A stretch of DNA of 9,115 nucleotides from Synechococcus sp. HW_metabat.21 (GCA_018623875.1 JAAZUZ010000062.1:1-9115), one strand, 5' to 3'. Counted from the first letter of the stretch, positions 1 to 6,300 are shown. Translations and numbers: made by a program. The notes: generated by a model not told the origin, from the sequence alone.

Positions 1-503
1 CCCCGAATCAGCGCCAAGGTCGCGTCCGGTTGCGTTGAGCGCGCTGGTGCTTCCAAGGTCTGCTTGACCCGCTTGGCCTGTTTGCGCACGAAGCCGGGAA
101 GCTGAATGCCGCTTGCTGTGGAGCTCGCGGCGCGCCCCTCATCAACAGTCTCAGCTCTCTTGGGTGAGTCCCGCTGCTGGTCTCGCTGTGCGGCTAGTCC
201 GGACCGAACGAGAACGATCGAAACGTCTTCGTCCAGCAGAGGCTGAGGTGATTCGGGTTCAGGTTCCCGTGGTTCCGGCTCCTGCTCGCCGGCCGCTGGA
301 GCGTCCTGAAGCTGAAGCTGCACGTCTGTGCTCTCGCTCTCGACTTCGGCGCTTTGGTCACCCCTGACCTCCTGAAGCAGGCGTTCAACAAGATCGCCCC
401 GGCTTCGCAGCCCCAGTTGCCCCTTGAGGCTGTCGATCCAAGTCAGTAATTCCCCGCTGAGTTCCAGCGAGATCCGGCGTTTGTCGGTCTCTCGCTGGCT
501 CAC
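1..503 (-). CDS. Ribbon-helix-helix-like protein, N-terminal part (runs off left edge)
   Basis: Translating the minus strand from the GTG at 503-501 gives 167 codons with no stop before the window edge, so the gene is partial at its 3' end. Residues 8-46 look like a ribbon-helix-helix (CopG/Arc-type) fold: a strand reading RRISLEL, a helix reading ELLTWIDSLKGQLG, then SRGDLVERLLQEV as the second helix. Residues 50-92 are rich in Glu, Gln and Pro (QEPEPREPEPES), probably a disordered linker. After it come SIVLVRSG and a basic segment reading FVRKQAKRVKQ. The start was chosen because the frame is closed by a TGA about 50 nt upstream and holds no ATG in between. An AAGGA lies 16 nt upstream, which is a weak and distant ribosome site. 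The gene follows DUF3370 after 25 bp, so the two are probably co-transcribed. A DNA-binding role is inferred from the fold only, and the target is unknown. Confidence 0.65.
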   Translation of the reverse strand, partial: MSQRETDKRRISLELSGELLTWIDSLKGQLGLRSRGDLVERLLQEVRGDQSAEVESESTDVQLQLQDAPAAGEQEPEPREPEPESPQPLLDEDVSIVLVRSGLAAQRDQQRDSPKRAETVDEGRAASSTASGIQLPGFVRKQAKRVKQTLEAPARSTQPDATLALIR

Positions 504-508
504 GCAGG

Positions 509-541
509 CTTGGGAACTGTCCTTGAGGTTATCGACCCAAG
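509..541. repeat. Weak inverted repeat spanning the DUF3370 stop
   Basis: CTTGGG (509-514) and CCCAAG (536-541) are 6-bp complementary arms separated by 21 nt. They flank the stop codon at 529-531 and reach to just before the downstream start at 503. There is no T-run on either side, so this is not a convincing intrinsic terminator. It could be chance. Confidence 0.2.
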
Positions 542-2076
542 AGGGTGTTCATCACCTTTTGTTGGGCCTCCACCGCTTGCTGGTACCTGAGCATGAGGCT
601 CTCGCTCATCCGAGTTGGATTGATGACAGCGGCTGAGACCCCATCCAGGTTGGGCAGCTCCGGTGGCGGTTGGACCCATTGCGGTGGTGGTACCACCACT
701 GGTGCGATCGGCCTTGTGGTTGCGGCCTTGAAGGGGGGCGGCGCAACGTCTGGGGTACCTGTTTTGGCAACCTCGGTCGCCTCCACCAAGGCTTCTTGCT
801 GCTTGAGCCGCGCCAGCTGCTGATCGGGAACGACGCTCAGTAAATGGCCCGGAGTGGCATCTGCGGGATAGACCAGGCTGACTTTGACGGGATTGACCTG
901 CCCTGGCATGAGGTAGAGATCGGCGATGGGCAGGCTCTGTCCCGATTTCATGCCGACGTGGACCTCCTGGTAGCCATCGGACGTCTCAATACGGATCGAA
1001 CCGCGGAAGGCTGTGAACCGTCCACGACCGTTCACGGTCGGATGGCTCAAGACCAATTGGTGGGGGCCTGAGCCGGTCAGGTTCATGGAGACGTCGAAGC
1101 GGACTCCATAGGTCCCCACGTTGTTGAGGGAGGAGTCAACCATCCGGGTCGCCAGAGGATTGATTTGCACTTCCCCGGTGCCGAAATGGTGGCGGTTGGT
1201 ACTTGTCAGGGGGACGTGCAGGGGACCCTGTTGCAGATCGTGGGACAGGCTGGCTGTGTACTCATCGCCAATGGCGACACCTGCCACCCTCGAGAACACG
1301 GTTCCATCTTCAATCTGTCGGATCCGGCTGAGGTAAACCCGACCTGGAGCCAAACGTCCTTGATCGAGCACGGCCATGAGATCCGCATCGGTCTGCGGAT
1401 CCTCCGCTGCGACCACTGCCATTTGGAAGGGGCCATCACTGCGGCCTTTCAGTAACCCGTTCGCGATGCCTTTTGCCGGGAGTTGGGTGCTGAACAGCAC
1501 CACCCTGCCGTGGGCCGGAATCGTGATTGCGTCGGCCAGTTTTCGATCGAGCTTGCCGCGCAGCATCTGCACTGCGGTTGCGTCTCCTGGACCCGTATTC
1601 CATGGCCTGTGGCCCAGGGGTTTGACCCCCATCAGGTTGTTGGCCTGATAGGGGGCCTCAAAGCTGTTGCGAATGGCTCCCTTCTCGAAGCGGATGTGAA
1701 CCGGTTGGCTTGATGGGTTGATGAGCAGGGTGGCCAGGGTGAGTTCGCCGCGGCGGCCGCCACCACTGCCCATCCGACGTTTGTCGTGGGGGTAGTACTT
1801 GTGATGAACATGAATGCCGAACTCTCCGTTGAAGGTGTAAGTGGCATTCGCAAGGGGAGCTCCGGTCTCCGCCGCGATGCTCTGGCCTGGAGTCGTCGTG
1901 ACCAAAATTCCAGGACCGTGGACCTCTTCGGGCTGGTTCGAGTGCAGGACTGGAACCGTATTGAAGCGGCCCTGCAGCGGCTTGGCTTGCTGGCCGGCCA
2001 TCAAGGCCACCTCCGCCAGTGCCGGGCACGGAGCAACCAAGACGCCGCCGAGGAGAGCAATCGCTAGGGGTCTCAT
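529..2076 (-). CDS. DUF3370 family exported protein
   Basis: This 515-aa protein matches my recollection of the cyanobacterial DUF3370 family (PF11850), whose function is not known. The frame is open further upstream to 2328, but the ATG at 2076 was chosen because it begins a clear signal peptide: MRPL, then the hydrophobic stretch AIALLGGVLV, then an A-x-A type cleavage site (PALA-EV) after residue 21. The upstream extension looks non-coding and would run into the divergent gene at 2251. The body (residues about 25-430) is rich in beta-type and Gly/Asn/His segments, including GEFGIHVHHKYYPHDKRRMG and a STNRHHFGTGEVQINPLA stretch. Residues about 441-489 are proline-rich (APPPF, VVVPPPQWVQPPPELP), followed by a short helical tail. 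The protein is likely periplasmic or envelope-associated, perhaps with the proline-rich part as a spacer. No catalytic motif was recognised. Confidence 0.85.
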   Translation of the reverse strand: MRPLAIALLGGVLVAPCPALAEVALMAGQQAKPLQGRFNTVPVLHSNQPEEVHGPGILVTTTPGQSIAAETGAPLANATYTFNGEFGIHVHHKYYPHDKRRMGSGGGRRGELTLATLLINPSSQPVHIRFEKGAIRNSFEAPYQANNLMGVKPLGHRPWNTGPGDATAVQMLRGKLDRKLADAITIPAHGRVVLFSTQLPAKGIANGLLKGRSDGPFQMAVVAAEDPQTDADLMAVLDQGRLAPGRVYLSRIRQIEDGTVFSRVAGVAIGDEYTASLSHDLQQGPLHVPLTSTNRHHFGTGEVQINPLATRMVDSSLNNVGTYGVRFDVSMNLTGSGPHQLVLSHPTVNGRGRFTAFRGSIRIETSDGYQEVHVGMKSGQSLPIADLYLMPGQVNPVKVSLVYPADATPGHLLSVVPDQQLARLKQQEALVEATEVAKTGTPDVAPPPFKAATTRPIAPVVVPPPQWVQPPPELPNLDGVSAAVINPTRMSESLMLRYQQAVEAQQKVMNTLLGR

Positions 2077-2144
2077 CAGACCTGTGGGACCAACTGCTCT
2101 CAACGTGCGAATGATTAGCGAAGGGTGCGTCGCTGTCCGGAATT

Positions 2145-2171
2145 CTTTTATCTCCGGCTGATCGAAATCAA
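2145..2171 (-). promoter_or_regulatory. Candidate promoter for the DUF3370 gene
   Basis: On the minus strand TTGATT (2171-2166) is followed by a 15-bp spacer and TAAAAG (2150-2145), a 4/6 match to the -10 consensus. The spacer is shorter than the usual 16-18 bp. It sits about 70 bp upstream of the chosen ATG in the divergent intergenic region (2077-2250). I saw no comparably good promoter for the plus-strand gene; TAGAAC at 2224-2229 is a possible -10 without a fitting -35. A small hairpin GCGG-CAAA-CCGC lies at 2202-2213. This is inference from consensus only. Confidence 0.3.
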
Positions 2172-2250
2172 CACAGTGCGGGACTGGCCTGAGCCCGATT
2201 CGCGGCAAACCGCAGCTGCTGGCTAGAACGGCATCACAGGTCCATTTTCC

Positions 2251-2433
2251 ATGATTTCGCCTTTCTTTGCCTGCGCTGATTCCGGTTCTCCTGCCCAGAT
2301 GCGGCGTCGGCACCAGGAGCGTAAGCACCAGATGCTGACCTTCTGGCGCGACGGCCTCGAGCGGCAGCTGGCAGCGATCAACGCCGCCTTGAGCACCCTC
2401 GAGCGTCAGATGCAGGATTCAGCTGAATCCTGA
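2251..2433 (+). CDS. Small basic hypothetical protein (60 aa)
   Basis: The 60-aa product has a short N-terminal segment of no clear type (MISPFFACADSG), then a strongly basic patch (MRRRHQERKHQ, residues 17-27). An amphipathic helix follows (MLTFWRDGLERQLAAINAAL to about residue 55) that could form a coiled coil. Its charge pattern and heptad-like leucines look like real coding sequence, and it resembles small conserved proteins of picocyanobacteria, but I cannot name a family. The ATG at 2251 has an AGGT about 10 nt upstream; an in-frame ATG at 2299 is the alternative start and would leave just the basic helix. The gene is divergent from DUF3370 and its last 56 bp overlap the 3' end of the sigma factor gene on the other strand. 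Function is unknown; nucleic-acid binding is conceivable from the basic patch but unproven. Confidence 0.55.
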   Translation: MISPFFACADSGSPAQMRRRHQERKHQMLTFWRDGLERQLAAINAALSTLERQMQDSAES

Positions 2434-3082
2434 GTTCGGAGAGGCCCAGTTGAAGTCTGCGCCGGACCGTGGCCGCACTGATGCCCAGTGCGTGGGCTGC
2501 GCCGCGCAGGCTCATCCCCTCTAAAACCACCAGCTCGACGACATGACGGTGCCGTTTGGGGATGGATGCCAACCAGTGGGATGCCATCAACCCATCCAGT
2601 CGTGCCCCCTCGCTGTCAAGGCTTGTTCCTTCGCAACAGTCTTCGCCCTCAAGCGGTAGCAGCCGGATCAGCAGCTCCGCCCTCTCCAGTGCCATCAGGC
2701 TGACCGAGCTCCATCCCGTTAGCCGTCGGAGTGCCTCAAACGTCAGACCATCCGGGGTGCTGACTTCAGCGTCGCGCCTGAGACGTTTGAGCGTCTGAAG
2801 TCGCTCCTGCGTTGAGCGGGGTAAGCGCACCAGCTGGCCCTTGTCCCTGAGGTAGCGAAGAATCGCACCGCGGATGAAGGGTTTGGCGTAGGCCCCCAGA
2901 GGTCTGTCGCGCTGGCGAGTGCTCCGCTGGTAGGCCCGCAAGAAACCGATCCACCCCTCCTGGGTTAAGTCATCGAGTGGCTCGCGGCAGCGTTTGGCGT
3001 AGTGGAAAGCCGTTGCTTGAACGAGGCCGCGATGGCGCTCCAATTCAGCTTCAAGCTCGCTGCTGGATCCATCTCTCTGCAT
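2378..3082 (-). CDS. Group 3 (type III) sigma-70 family RNA polymerase sigma factor
   Basis: This 234-aa protein would direct RNA polymerase to a specific promoter set. Region 2 spans about residues 15-88: DDLTQEGWIGFLRAYQR is the core-binding helix, and RGAILRYLRDKGQLVRLPRS is the region 2.3/2.4-type promoter-melting and -10 recognition segment seen in SigF/WhiG-like factors. Residues about 90-150 would be region 3 (TFEALRRLTGWS). Region 4, about residues 165-218, has a helix-turn-helix reading SLRGAAHALGISAATVRRRL that should contact the -35 element. No region 1.1 is present, and the small size fits a group 3 alternative factor rather than the principal sigma. The gene lies 60 bp downstream of the Ap4A phosphorylase gene on the same strand. 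No anti-sigma gene is adjacent. Its regulon and inducing signal cannot be read from the sequence. Confidence 0.85.
   Translation of the reverse strand: MQRDGSSSELEAELERHRGLVQATAFHYAKRCREPLDDLTQEGWIGFLRAYQRSTRQRDRPLGAYAKPFIRGAILRYLRDKGQLVRLPRSTQERLQTLKRLRRDAEVSTPDGLTFEALRRLTGWSSVSLMALERAELLIRLLPLEGEDCCEGTSLDSEGARLDGLMASHWLASIPKRHRHVVELVVLEGMSLRGAAHALGISAATVRRRLQLGLSELRIQLNPASDARGCSRRR
2415..2430. repeat. Perfect 16-bp palindrome in overlapping 3' ends
   Basis: GGATTCAGCTGAATCC reads identically on both strands. It ends one base before the TGA of the plus-strand 60-aa gene (2431-2433) and also lies inside the last codons of the sigma factor gene (around IQLNP). As RNA it would form a 6-bp stem with an AGCT loop from either transcript. 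No U-tract follows on either strand, so if it ends transcription it is not a classical intrinsic terminator. Confidence 0.6.
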
Positions 3083-3123
3083 GACAAGCGATCGGACTTG
3101 CTCCAGCGAACTGCGTCTTCTGC

Positions 3124-3152
3124 GGCTCCGTCATCTGTGAATTCACGGAGCC
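3124..3152 (-). repeat. 8-bp hairpin spanning the Ap4A phosphorylase stop
   Basis: GGCTCCGT (3124-3131) and ACGGAGCC (3145-3152) are perfect 8-bp arms with a 13-nt loop. The arm nearer the coding region holds the last codons (Met-Ala-Pro) and begins at the stop codon (3145-3143), and the other lies in the 60-bp gap before the sigma gene. There is no U-run after it. It could partly attenuate transcription into the sigma gene or protect a processed 3' end; both are guesses. Confidence 0.45.
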
Positions 3153-3982
3153 ATGGCCACCGATCGCAGTAAGGCCAAGGGGCCATTGGAGCGAAGCCAG
3201 CTGGCATCGGAGCCCTCCGTCAGCAGCAGGTACCCCGCAAATCCCAGGGCGTTCACGCTGAATCCGGCGGCGTGTTCCTTGATGCGAGCCACGGTCATGA
3301 ACCAGTCCGGACTGATCAGGAGGTTGTAGGGGGCCAGAGGCCGCTCCCCAGTGTTGGCATCCCCAAGGTCCAGCCTGGCGGCGTGCTGCTGGTAGAGCTC
3401 CTTTAGCTCCTCCGCGGCCCTAGAGCCGTCCCGCTGTGTGCGCCGGCTGAGCTGATAGCGCCAGGGCCAGGGTTCCTCATGACCAGCGAGCTGCGCTGCG
3501 ATCGCGGCATCCAGTGGACAGCTCGTTTCGTTGGGCTGTCGTGGCAGCAGCTGCAGATGACGGTGCGGTTGGCTGGCTCCGGCCTCGGCACAGCTATTGA
3601 AAAACCAGAGACCTGGCGTTTCGGCATCGACCAGCGCCAGTTGCTGCCAATCGCTGGTCTCAAGCCAACCGGACTGGGGACGCCATTGCTGCGTGATCAA
3701 CAGCAGGTGACCGCGCTGAACCGGAAACTTATTGAGCAACAGCAGATGGCTGCTCCCAAGGCGCTCCACCTCGAGGCGCTGATCCCAGGGCAAGAAAGGA
3801 TTGGGCTTTGGCCCTTCGCGCCGCAGATGCTTGGGGGTGGCGGAGACCAACCGACGCAGAACGAAGGGCGCGCAGCCCTCGATCGGCTCCAGTGCCGTCT
3901 GCAGGGGGACCAGGGCGCCATTGGCCTCGGCGATGGCGCTGCACTGCAGCGCTGCCGTGCCGTAGCGCCCTAGACCGGCCAT
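3143..3982 (-). CDS. apa: Ap4A phosphorylase (ATP adenylyltransferase, APA1/2 type)
   Basis: The enzyme phosphorolyses diadenosine tetraphosphate to ADP and ATP, clearing a dinucleotide linked to stress and misaminoacylation side reactions (EC 2.7.7.53 family). With the ATG at 3982 the protein has 279 residues. Family marks visible are GALVPLQT (22-29), NPFLPWD (61-67), LLLNKFPVQRGHLLLIT (81-97) and the HIT-superfamily active site QPHRHLQLLP, with the H-x-H-x-Q histidines at 140 and 142 and Gln 144. The C-terminal part (from about residue 205) is the ATP adenylyltransferase C-terminal domain, with YNLLISPDWFM. A GTG at 4018, overlapping the upstream stop, would add 12 residues. I prefer 3982 because a near-perfect Shine-Dalgarno (GGAGG, 7 nt before the ATG) precedes it and the family normally begins close to here. 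It is cytoplasmic and probably translated in the same operon as the PhzF-family gene. Confidence 0.9.
   Translation of the reverse strand: MAGLGRYGTAALQCSAIAEANGALVPLQTALEPIEGCAPFVLRRLVSATPKHLRREGPKPNPFLPWDQRLEVERLGSSHLLLLNKFPVQRGHLLLITQQWRPQSGWLETSDWQQLALVDAETPGLWFFNSCAEAGASQPHRHLQLLPRQPNETSCPLDAAIAAQLAGHEEPWPWRYQLSRRTQRDGSRAAEELKELYQQHAARLDLGDANTGERPLAPYNLLISPDWFMTVARIKEHAAGFSVNALGFAGYLLLTEGSDASWLRSNGPLALLRSVAMAP
3498..3505. repeat. HIP1 core octamer
   Basis: GCGATCGC, the palindromic core of the highly iterated palindrome found in many cyanobacteria. It lies within the Ap4A phosphorylase gene. Confidence 0.7.
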
Positions 3983-3986
3983 CTCC

Positions 3987-3994
3987 TCACCTCC
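3987..3994 (-). promoter_or_regulatory. Strong ribosome binding site deciding the Ap4A phosphorylase start
   Basis: GGAGGTGA on the minus strand, with GGAGG ending 7 nt before the ATG at 3982. It is the best Shine-Dalgarno in the window; most other genes here have weak or none. It lies downstream of the alternative GTG start at 4018, which argues that translation begins at 3982. Confidence 0.7.
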
Positions 3995-4014
3995 GCGCAG
4001 CTCTGATTGAAGCG

Positions 4015-4926
4015 TCACTCAGCGATCACCCTGCAGACCTCCCACGCGTCTGGATCATGGCCAGGTTCACCTGCCTCAATCTGCCCCTCCCAAAGGGCAT
4101 GGCCCGTCCCGCTCAATTGCACCCGATAGCCATCAAGGACCTCACAGCGCATGCCGCCACTGCGGCCCGACGGCTGCCAGGCGTGCAATGTCGACTTGGC
4201 CAGCTGCTGCGCCCACCAGGGCGCCACCAGGGCATGGGCTGAGCCCGTCACAGGGTCTTCTTCGATGCCGAGGCCGGGCGCAAAGAAACGCAATTGGTAG
4301 TCGCAGGGCTGGCCAAAGAGCTGCTGCGGCTGGTCATCGCCCAGGGCTTGCATGACAACCAGACCCTGACGGTCCGGGCCTTGGAGACGTTCACTCACCC
4401 CCGCCAGGGTCTCTAGGACTTGATTCTTCTCAATGAGAACCACGCGATAGCCCAACGTCGACGTCCAGTAGCCCTGGGGCTCGCCATTGAGCACCCCAGC
4501 CAGATAGCTCGGGCAGGTCTCTGCCAGGAGGGGCTCACTGGGGAGAACCAGTGACGCCGCTCCCTCGGCCGCGGGGTCGACGCAGACTTGAAGGCCCCCA
4601 CTGCGACTGGCCAGAACCAGCTCCTCCCCGGCACGCAACTGTCCCCAACGCTGCAAGGCCAAGGTGGACGCCAAGGTGGCGTGGCCGCAGAGCGGCACTT
4701 CACAGGTGGGCGTAAACCAGCGCAGGCACCACTGACCCGCAGGGTTCCTCCAGAGGAAGGCCGTTTCGGACTGCTGCAGGCTGCCAGCAAGGGCCTGCAT
4801 CCACTCCGAACGGGCTGCCTGGGTGAGTTTCACCACCGCGGCCCCATTGCCCTGCAGGGGGCCGGCCGCAAACGCTTCGATCAGGAAGGCCCGCTGCGCC
4901 TGATCCCCTGGAGTCAGCTCGCCCAT
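4015..4926 (-). CDS. PhzF family isomerase-like protein
   Basis: The 303-aa protein belongs to the PhzF family (diaminopimelate-epimerase fold), whose founding member isomerises a phenazine precursor; most bacterial members have unknown substrates. The N-terminal lobe has LIEAFAAGPLQGNGAAVV (15-32), and QSETAFL (52-58) carries the expected catalytic glutamate at 54. Next is RWFTPTCEVPLCGHATLA (69-86). The second lobe carries EEDPVTGSAHALVAPWW (222-238), with Asp 224 in the conserved DPVTGSA. Length is normal for the family. No phenazine genes are nearby, so a role in phenazine synthesis should not be assumed. The ATG at 4926 is preceded by a purine-rich stretch (GGGATAGGG), and lies only 6 bp after the TAG that ends the extended gpsA frame. 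Its TGA stop lies within a GTGA overlap with an alternative start of the next gene. Confidence 0.88.
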   Translation of the reverse strand: MGELTPGDQAQRAFLIEAFAAGPLQGNGAAVVKLTQAARSEWMQALAGSLQQSETAFLWRNPAGQWCLRWFTPTCEVPLCGHATLASTLALQRWGQLRAGEELVLASRSGGLQVCVDPAAEGAASLVLPSEPLLAETCPSYLAGVLNGEPQGYWTSTLGYRVVLIEKNQVLETLAGVSERLQGPDRQGLVVMQALGDDQPQQLFGQPCDYQLRFFAPGLGIEEDPVTGSAHALVAPWWAQQLAKSTLHAWQPSGRSGGMRCEVLDGYRVQLSGTGHALWEGQIEAGEPGHDPDAWEVCRVIAE

Positions 4927-4932
4927 CCAGCC

Positions 4933-4998
4933 CTATCCCTGCTCGCCACGAAGATTCCGTTGCATTAAGGCATGGACAGCCTCCGCAGGACCACAGCG
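4933..4998 (-). other. In-frame continuation of gpsA beyond the TGA (C-terminal remnant)
   Basis: Directly after the gpsA TGA (5001-4999) the same frame reads RCGPAEAVHALMQRNLR and four more residues, then TAG at 4935-4933. This is 21 codons. The segment fits the usual GpsA C-terminal pattern (hydrophobic-x-x-L-L-x-G-x-x-x-P-x-x-A-V-x-x-L-M-x-R-x-L), with the TGA falling at the position where a glycine is usual; GGA to TGA would be one base change. With the remnant, gpsA would total 305 residues plus stop and end 6 bp before the phzF-like gene, matching the tight spacing of the rest of the cluster. Whether it is translated is not known. Confidence 0.75.
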
Positions 4999-5850
4999 TC
5001 ATTTTGCCAAGTCCACCACCTGTTGGCAGATCGGTAGGGACAAGCCGTAACGCTCTCCGACGGCCACCACAGACTCAGCTGTTGTTTGGCCCTCCACCGT
5101 GGCACCGACCTGAACAAGGGCTTCATCGCGCCCCTTTCCTTCGGCCAGGGCCAGACCAAAGCGGTAATTCCGGCTCAGGGGGCTATTGGCCGTGGCCAAG
5201 AGATCCCCGAGCCCCGCTAGGCCGTACAGGCTCGCCGGCTCCCCACCAAGACACTTGAGGACGAGCGCCATCTCGGCCATGCCTCGGCAGAGGAGCGAGG
5301 CTTTCGCATTGGCCCCGAGTTGGAGCCCATCGCAGATGCCTCCGGCAATGGCCATCACGTTTTTCAAGGCTCCAGCCAGCTCCACACCAAGGGGGTCGGC
5401 GCTGGCGTACAGGCGCAATTGCTGCGAGCTCAGTCTCTGCTGCAGCTCCTGGACAAGCTTTGGATCCCGGCCCGCCAAGACGCTGGCTGCCGGACATCCC
5501 CTCGCCAATTCACCGGCGAGGTTCGGACCGCTCAGTACGACGACCTGAAGCTCCGGCTGGGCCATCAGCCAGAGCTGACTGGCAGTGCTCTGGGTCTCCA
5601 CATCTAGGCCCTTGCTGCAGCTCACCAGTGGGACTTCCTTGGGCCAGCAGGGGCCGAGTTCCGAAGCCATTTGCTTCACGCCCTGGAGCGCCATGGCCAC
5701 CAGAACCAGATCGACCCCCTGAATGAGCTCCAAGGGTGATCCGTCGTTGCGGCGACTCCAGCTGCGCACCTGATGGCCCTGACGCTGGACGAGATCCGCC
5801 AAGGTTTGCCCCCAAGCCCCAAGACCCAGGACACCGACAGTGAGCCCCAT
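4999..5850 (-). CDS. gpsA: Glycerol-3-phosphate dehydrogenase [NAD(P)+], ended early by TGA
   Basis: GpsA reduces dihydroxyacetone phosphate to sn-glycerol-3-phosphate with NAD(P)H, feeding membrane lipid synthesis (EC 1.1.1.94); it is cytoplasmic. The Rossmann dinucleotide site is VGVLGLGAWGQTLA (5-18). Further marks are LVSCSKGLD (75-83), the substrate-side motif LSGPNLAGELA (106-116), the catalytic lysine K163 in ELAGALKNVMAIAGGICDGL, and GLAGLGDLLATANSPLSRNYRFG (210-232). The product as read has 283 residues and stops in the middle of the last conserved helix, after VVDLAK. The frame continues with a recognisable C-terminus (4933-4998), so the gene is either disrupted at its end, leaky, or misread. 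The loss of about 22 residues leaves all catalytic motifs in place, so activity could survive. The start ATG overlaps the DUF2237 stop in a TGATG, suggesting coupled translation. Confidence 0.9.
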   Translation of the reverse strand: MGLTVGVLGLGAWGQTLADLVQRQGHQVRSWSRRNDGSPLELIQGVDLVLVAMALQGVKQMASELGPCWPKEVPLVSCSKGLDVETQSTASQLWLMAQPELQVVVLSGPNLAGELARGCPAASVLAGRDPKLVQELQQRLSSQQLRLYASADPLGVELAGALKNVMAIAGGICDGLQLGANAKASLLCRGMAEMALVLKCLGGEPASLYGLAGLGDLLATANSPLSRNYRFGLALAEGKGRDEALVQVGATVEGQTTAESVVAVGERYGLSLPICQQVVDLAK

Positions 5851-6230
5851 CAGCGGGCGGCGGCGTGGGCCTGGAGCAGCTCCAGGGGAATGACAGCCAG
5901 GGTTGAGTCTTCGCAGGCTTCAAGGCGCACCGGAGGGGCCATCCCGTCCTGGTAGGCCTCCAGCCAGCGCGCTGCGCAGACACACCAGTGATCCCCCGGC
6001 TTCAGGCCAGGAAAGTCATAGGCGGGCATTGGAGTGGTCAGATCGTTGCCCTGGGCCTTGGAGTAGCTCAGAAATTGTTCATTGACGACGCAACAGACGC
6101 TGTGGCGACCGAGGTCCGCGGCATTGGTGCGGCAGTGGCCATCGCGGAACCAGCCGGTCATCGGGTCACATCCACACTCCTGCAGGGGCTCTCCAAGAAC
6201 ATTGAGGGACATGGTCTCGGCGGTGTTCAT
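5850..6230 (-). CDS. DUF2237 family protein
   Basis: The 126-aa protein matches the DUF2237 family (PF09996), common in cyanobacteria and proteobacteria and of unknown function. Visible family marks are VLGEPLQECGCDPMTGWFRD (11-30), DLGRHSVCCVVNEQFL, SYSKAQGNDLTTP, FPGLKPGDHWCVCAARW and the closing hydrophobic helix. Several cysteines (CGC, CC, CVC) fall at positions where the family often has them, suggesting a metal or redox role, but that is only a guess. The ATG at 6230 has no clear Shine-Dalgarno; an in-frame ATG at 6212 (MSLNVLGEP) fits the family start equally well. It is the first gene of the minus-strand run leading into gpsA, and its stop shares a base with the gpsA ATG. Confidence 0.85.
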   Translation of the reverse strand: MNTAETMSLNVLGEPLQECGCDPMTGWFRDGHCRTNAADLGRHSVCCVVNEQFLSYSKAQGNDLTTPMPAYDFPGLKPGDHWCVCAARWLEAYQDGMAPPVRLEACEDSTLAVIPLELLQAHAAAR

Positions 6231-6300
6231 CGGTGGGTTCGGCCTGTTCGCAGCTGAATCGGCAGCGCAATTCTGACGAAGGAGTGGGACAAAACCGCCT

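Noticed and set aside
113..367. Plus-strand 84-aa open frame at the left edge
   Set aside because: It is opposite the RHH-like gene and Arg/Ala/Pro-rich, typical of an antisense reading of an E/P/Q-rich region.
2077..2250. Possible small RNA or riboswitch in the DUF3370 divergent region
   Set aside because: Only a 4-bp stem (2202-2213) and other very short pairings were seen; nothing resembling a known riboswitch or a terminator.
2077..2328. N-terminal extension of the DUF3370 frame up to 599 aa
   Set aside because: The extension would place 84 unlike residues before a clear signal peptide and would overlap the divergent 60-aa gene; the ATG at 2076 is far more plausible.
3479..3973. Plus-strand 164-aa open frame
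   Set aside because: It is antisense to the Ap4A phosphorylase gene, whose family motifs are clear.
4015..4926. Assignment of the PhzF-family protein to phenazine biosynthesis
   Set aside because: No other phenazine gene is present and most PhzF-family proteins in bacteria have unrelated or unknown substrates.
5510..5983. Minus-strand 157-aa open frame
   Set aside because: It is a different frame across gpsA and DUF2237, rich in Arg/Gly/Pro/Ser as expected for an out-of-frame reading.
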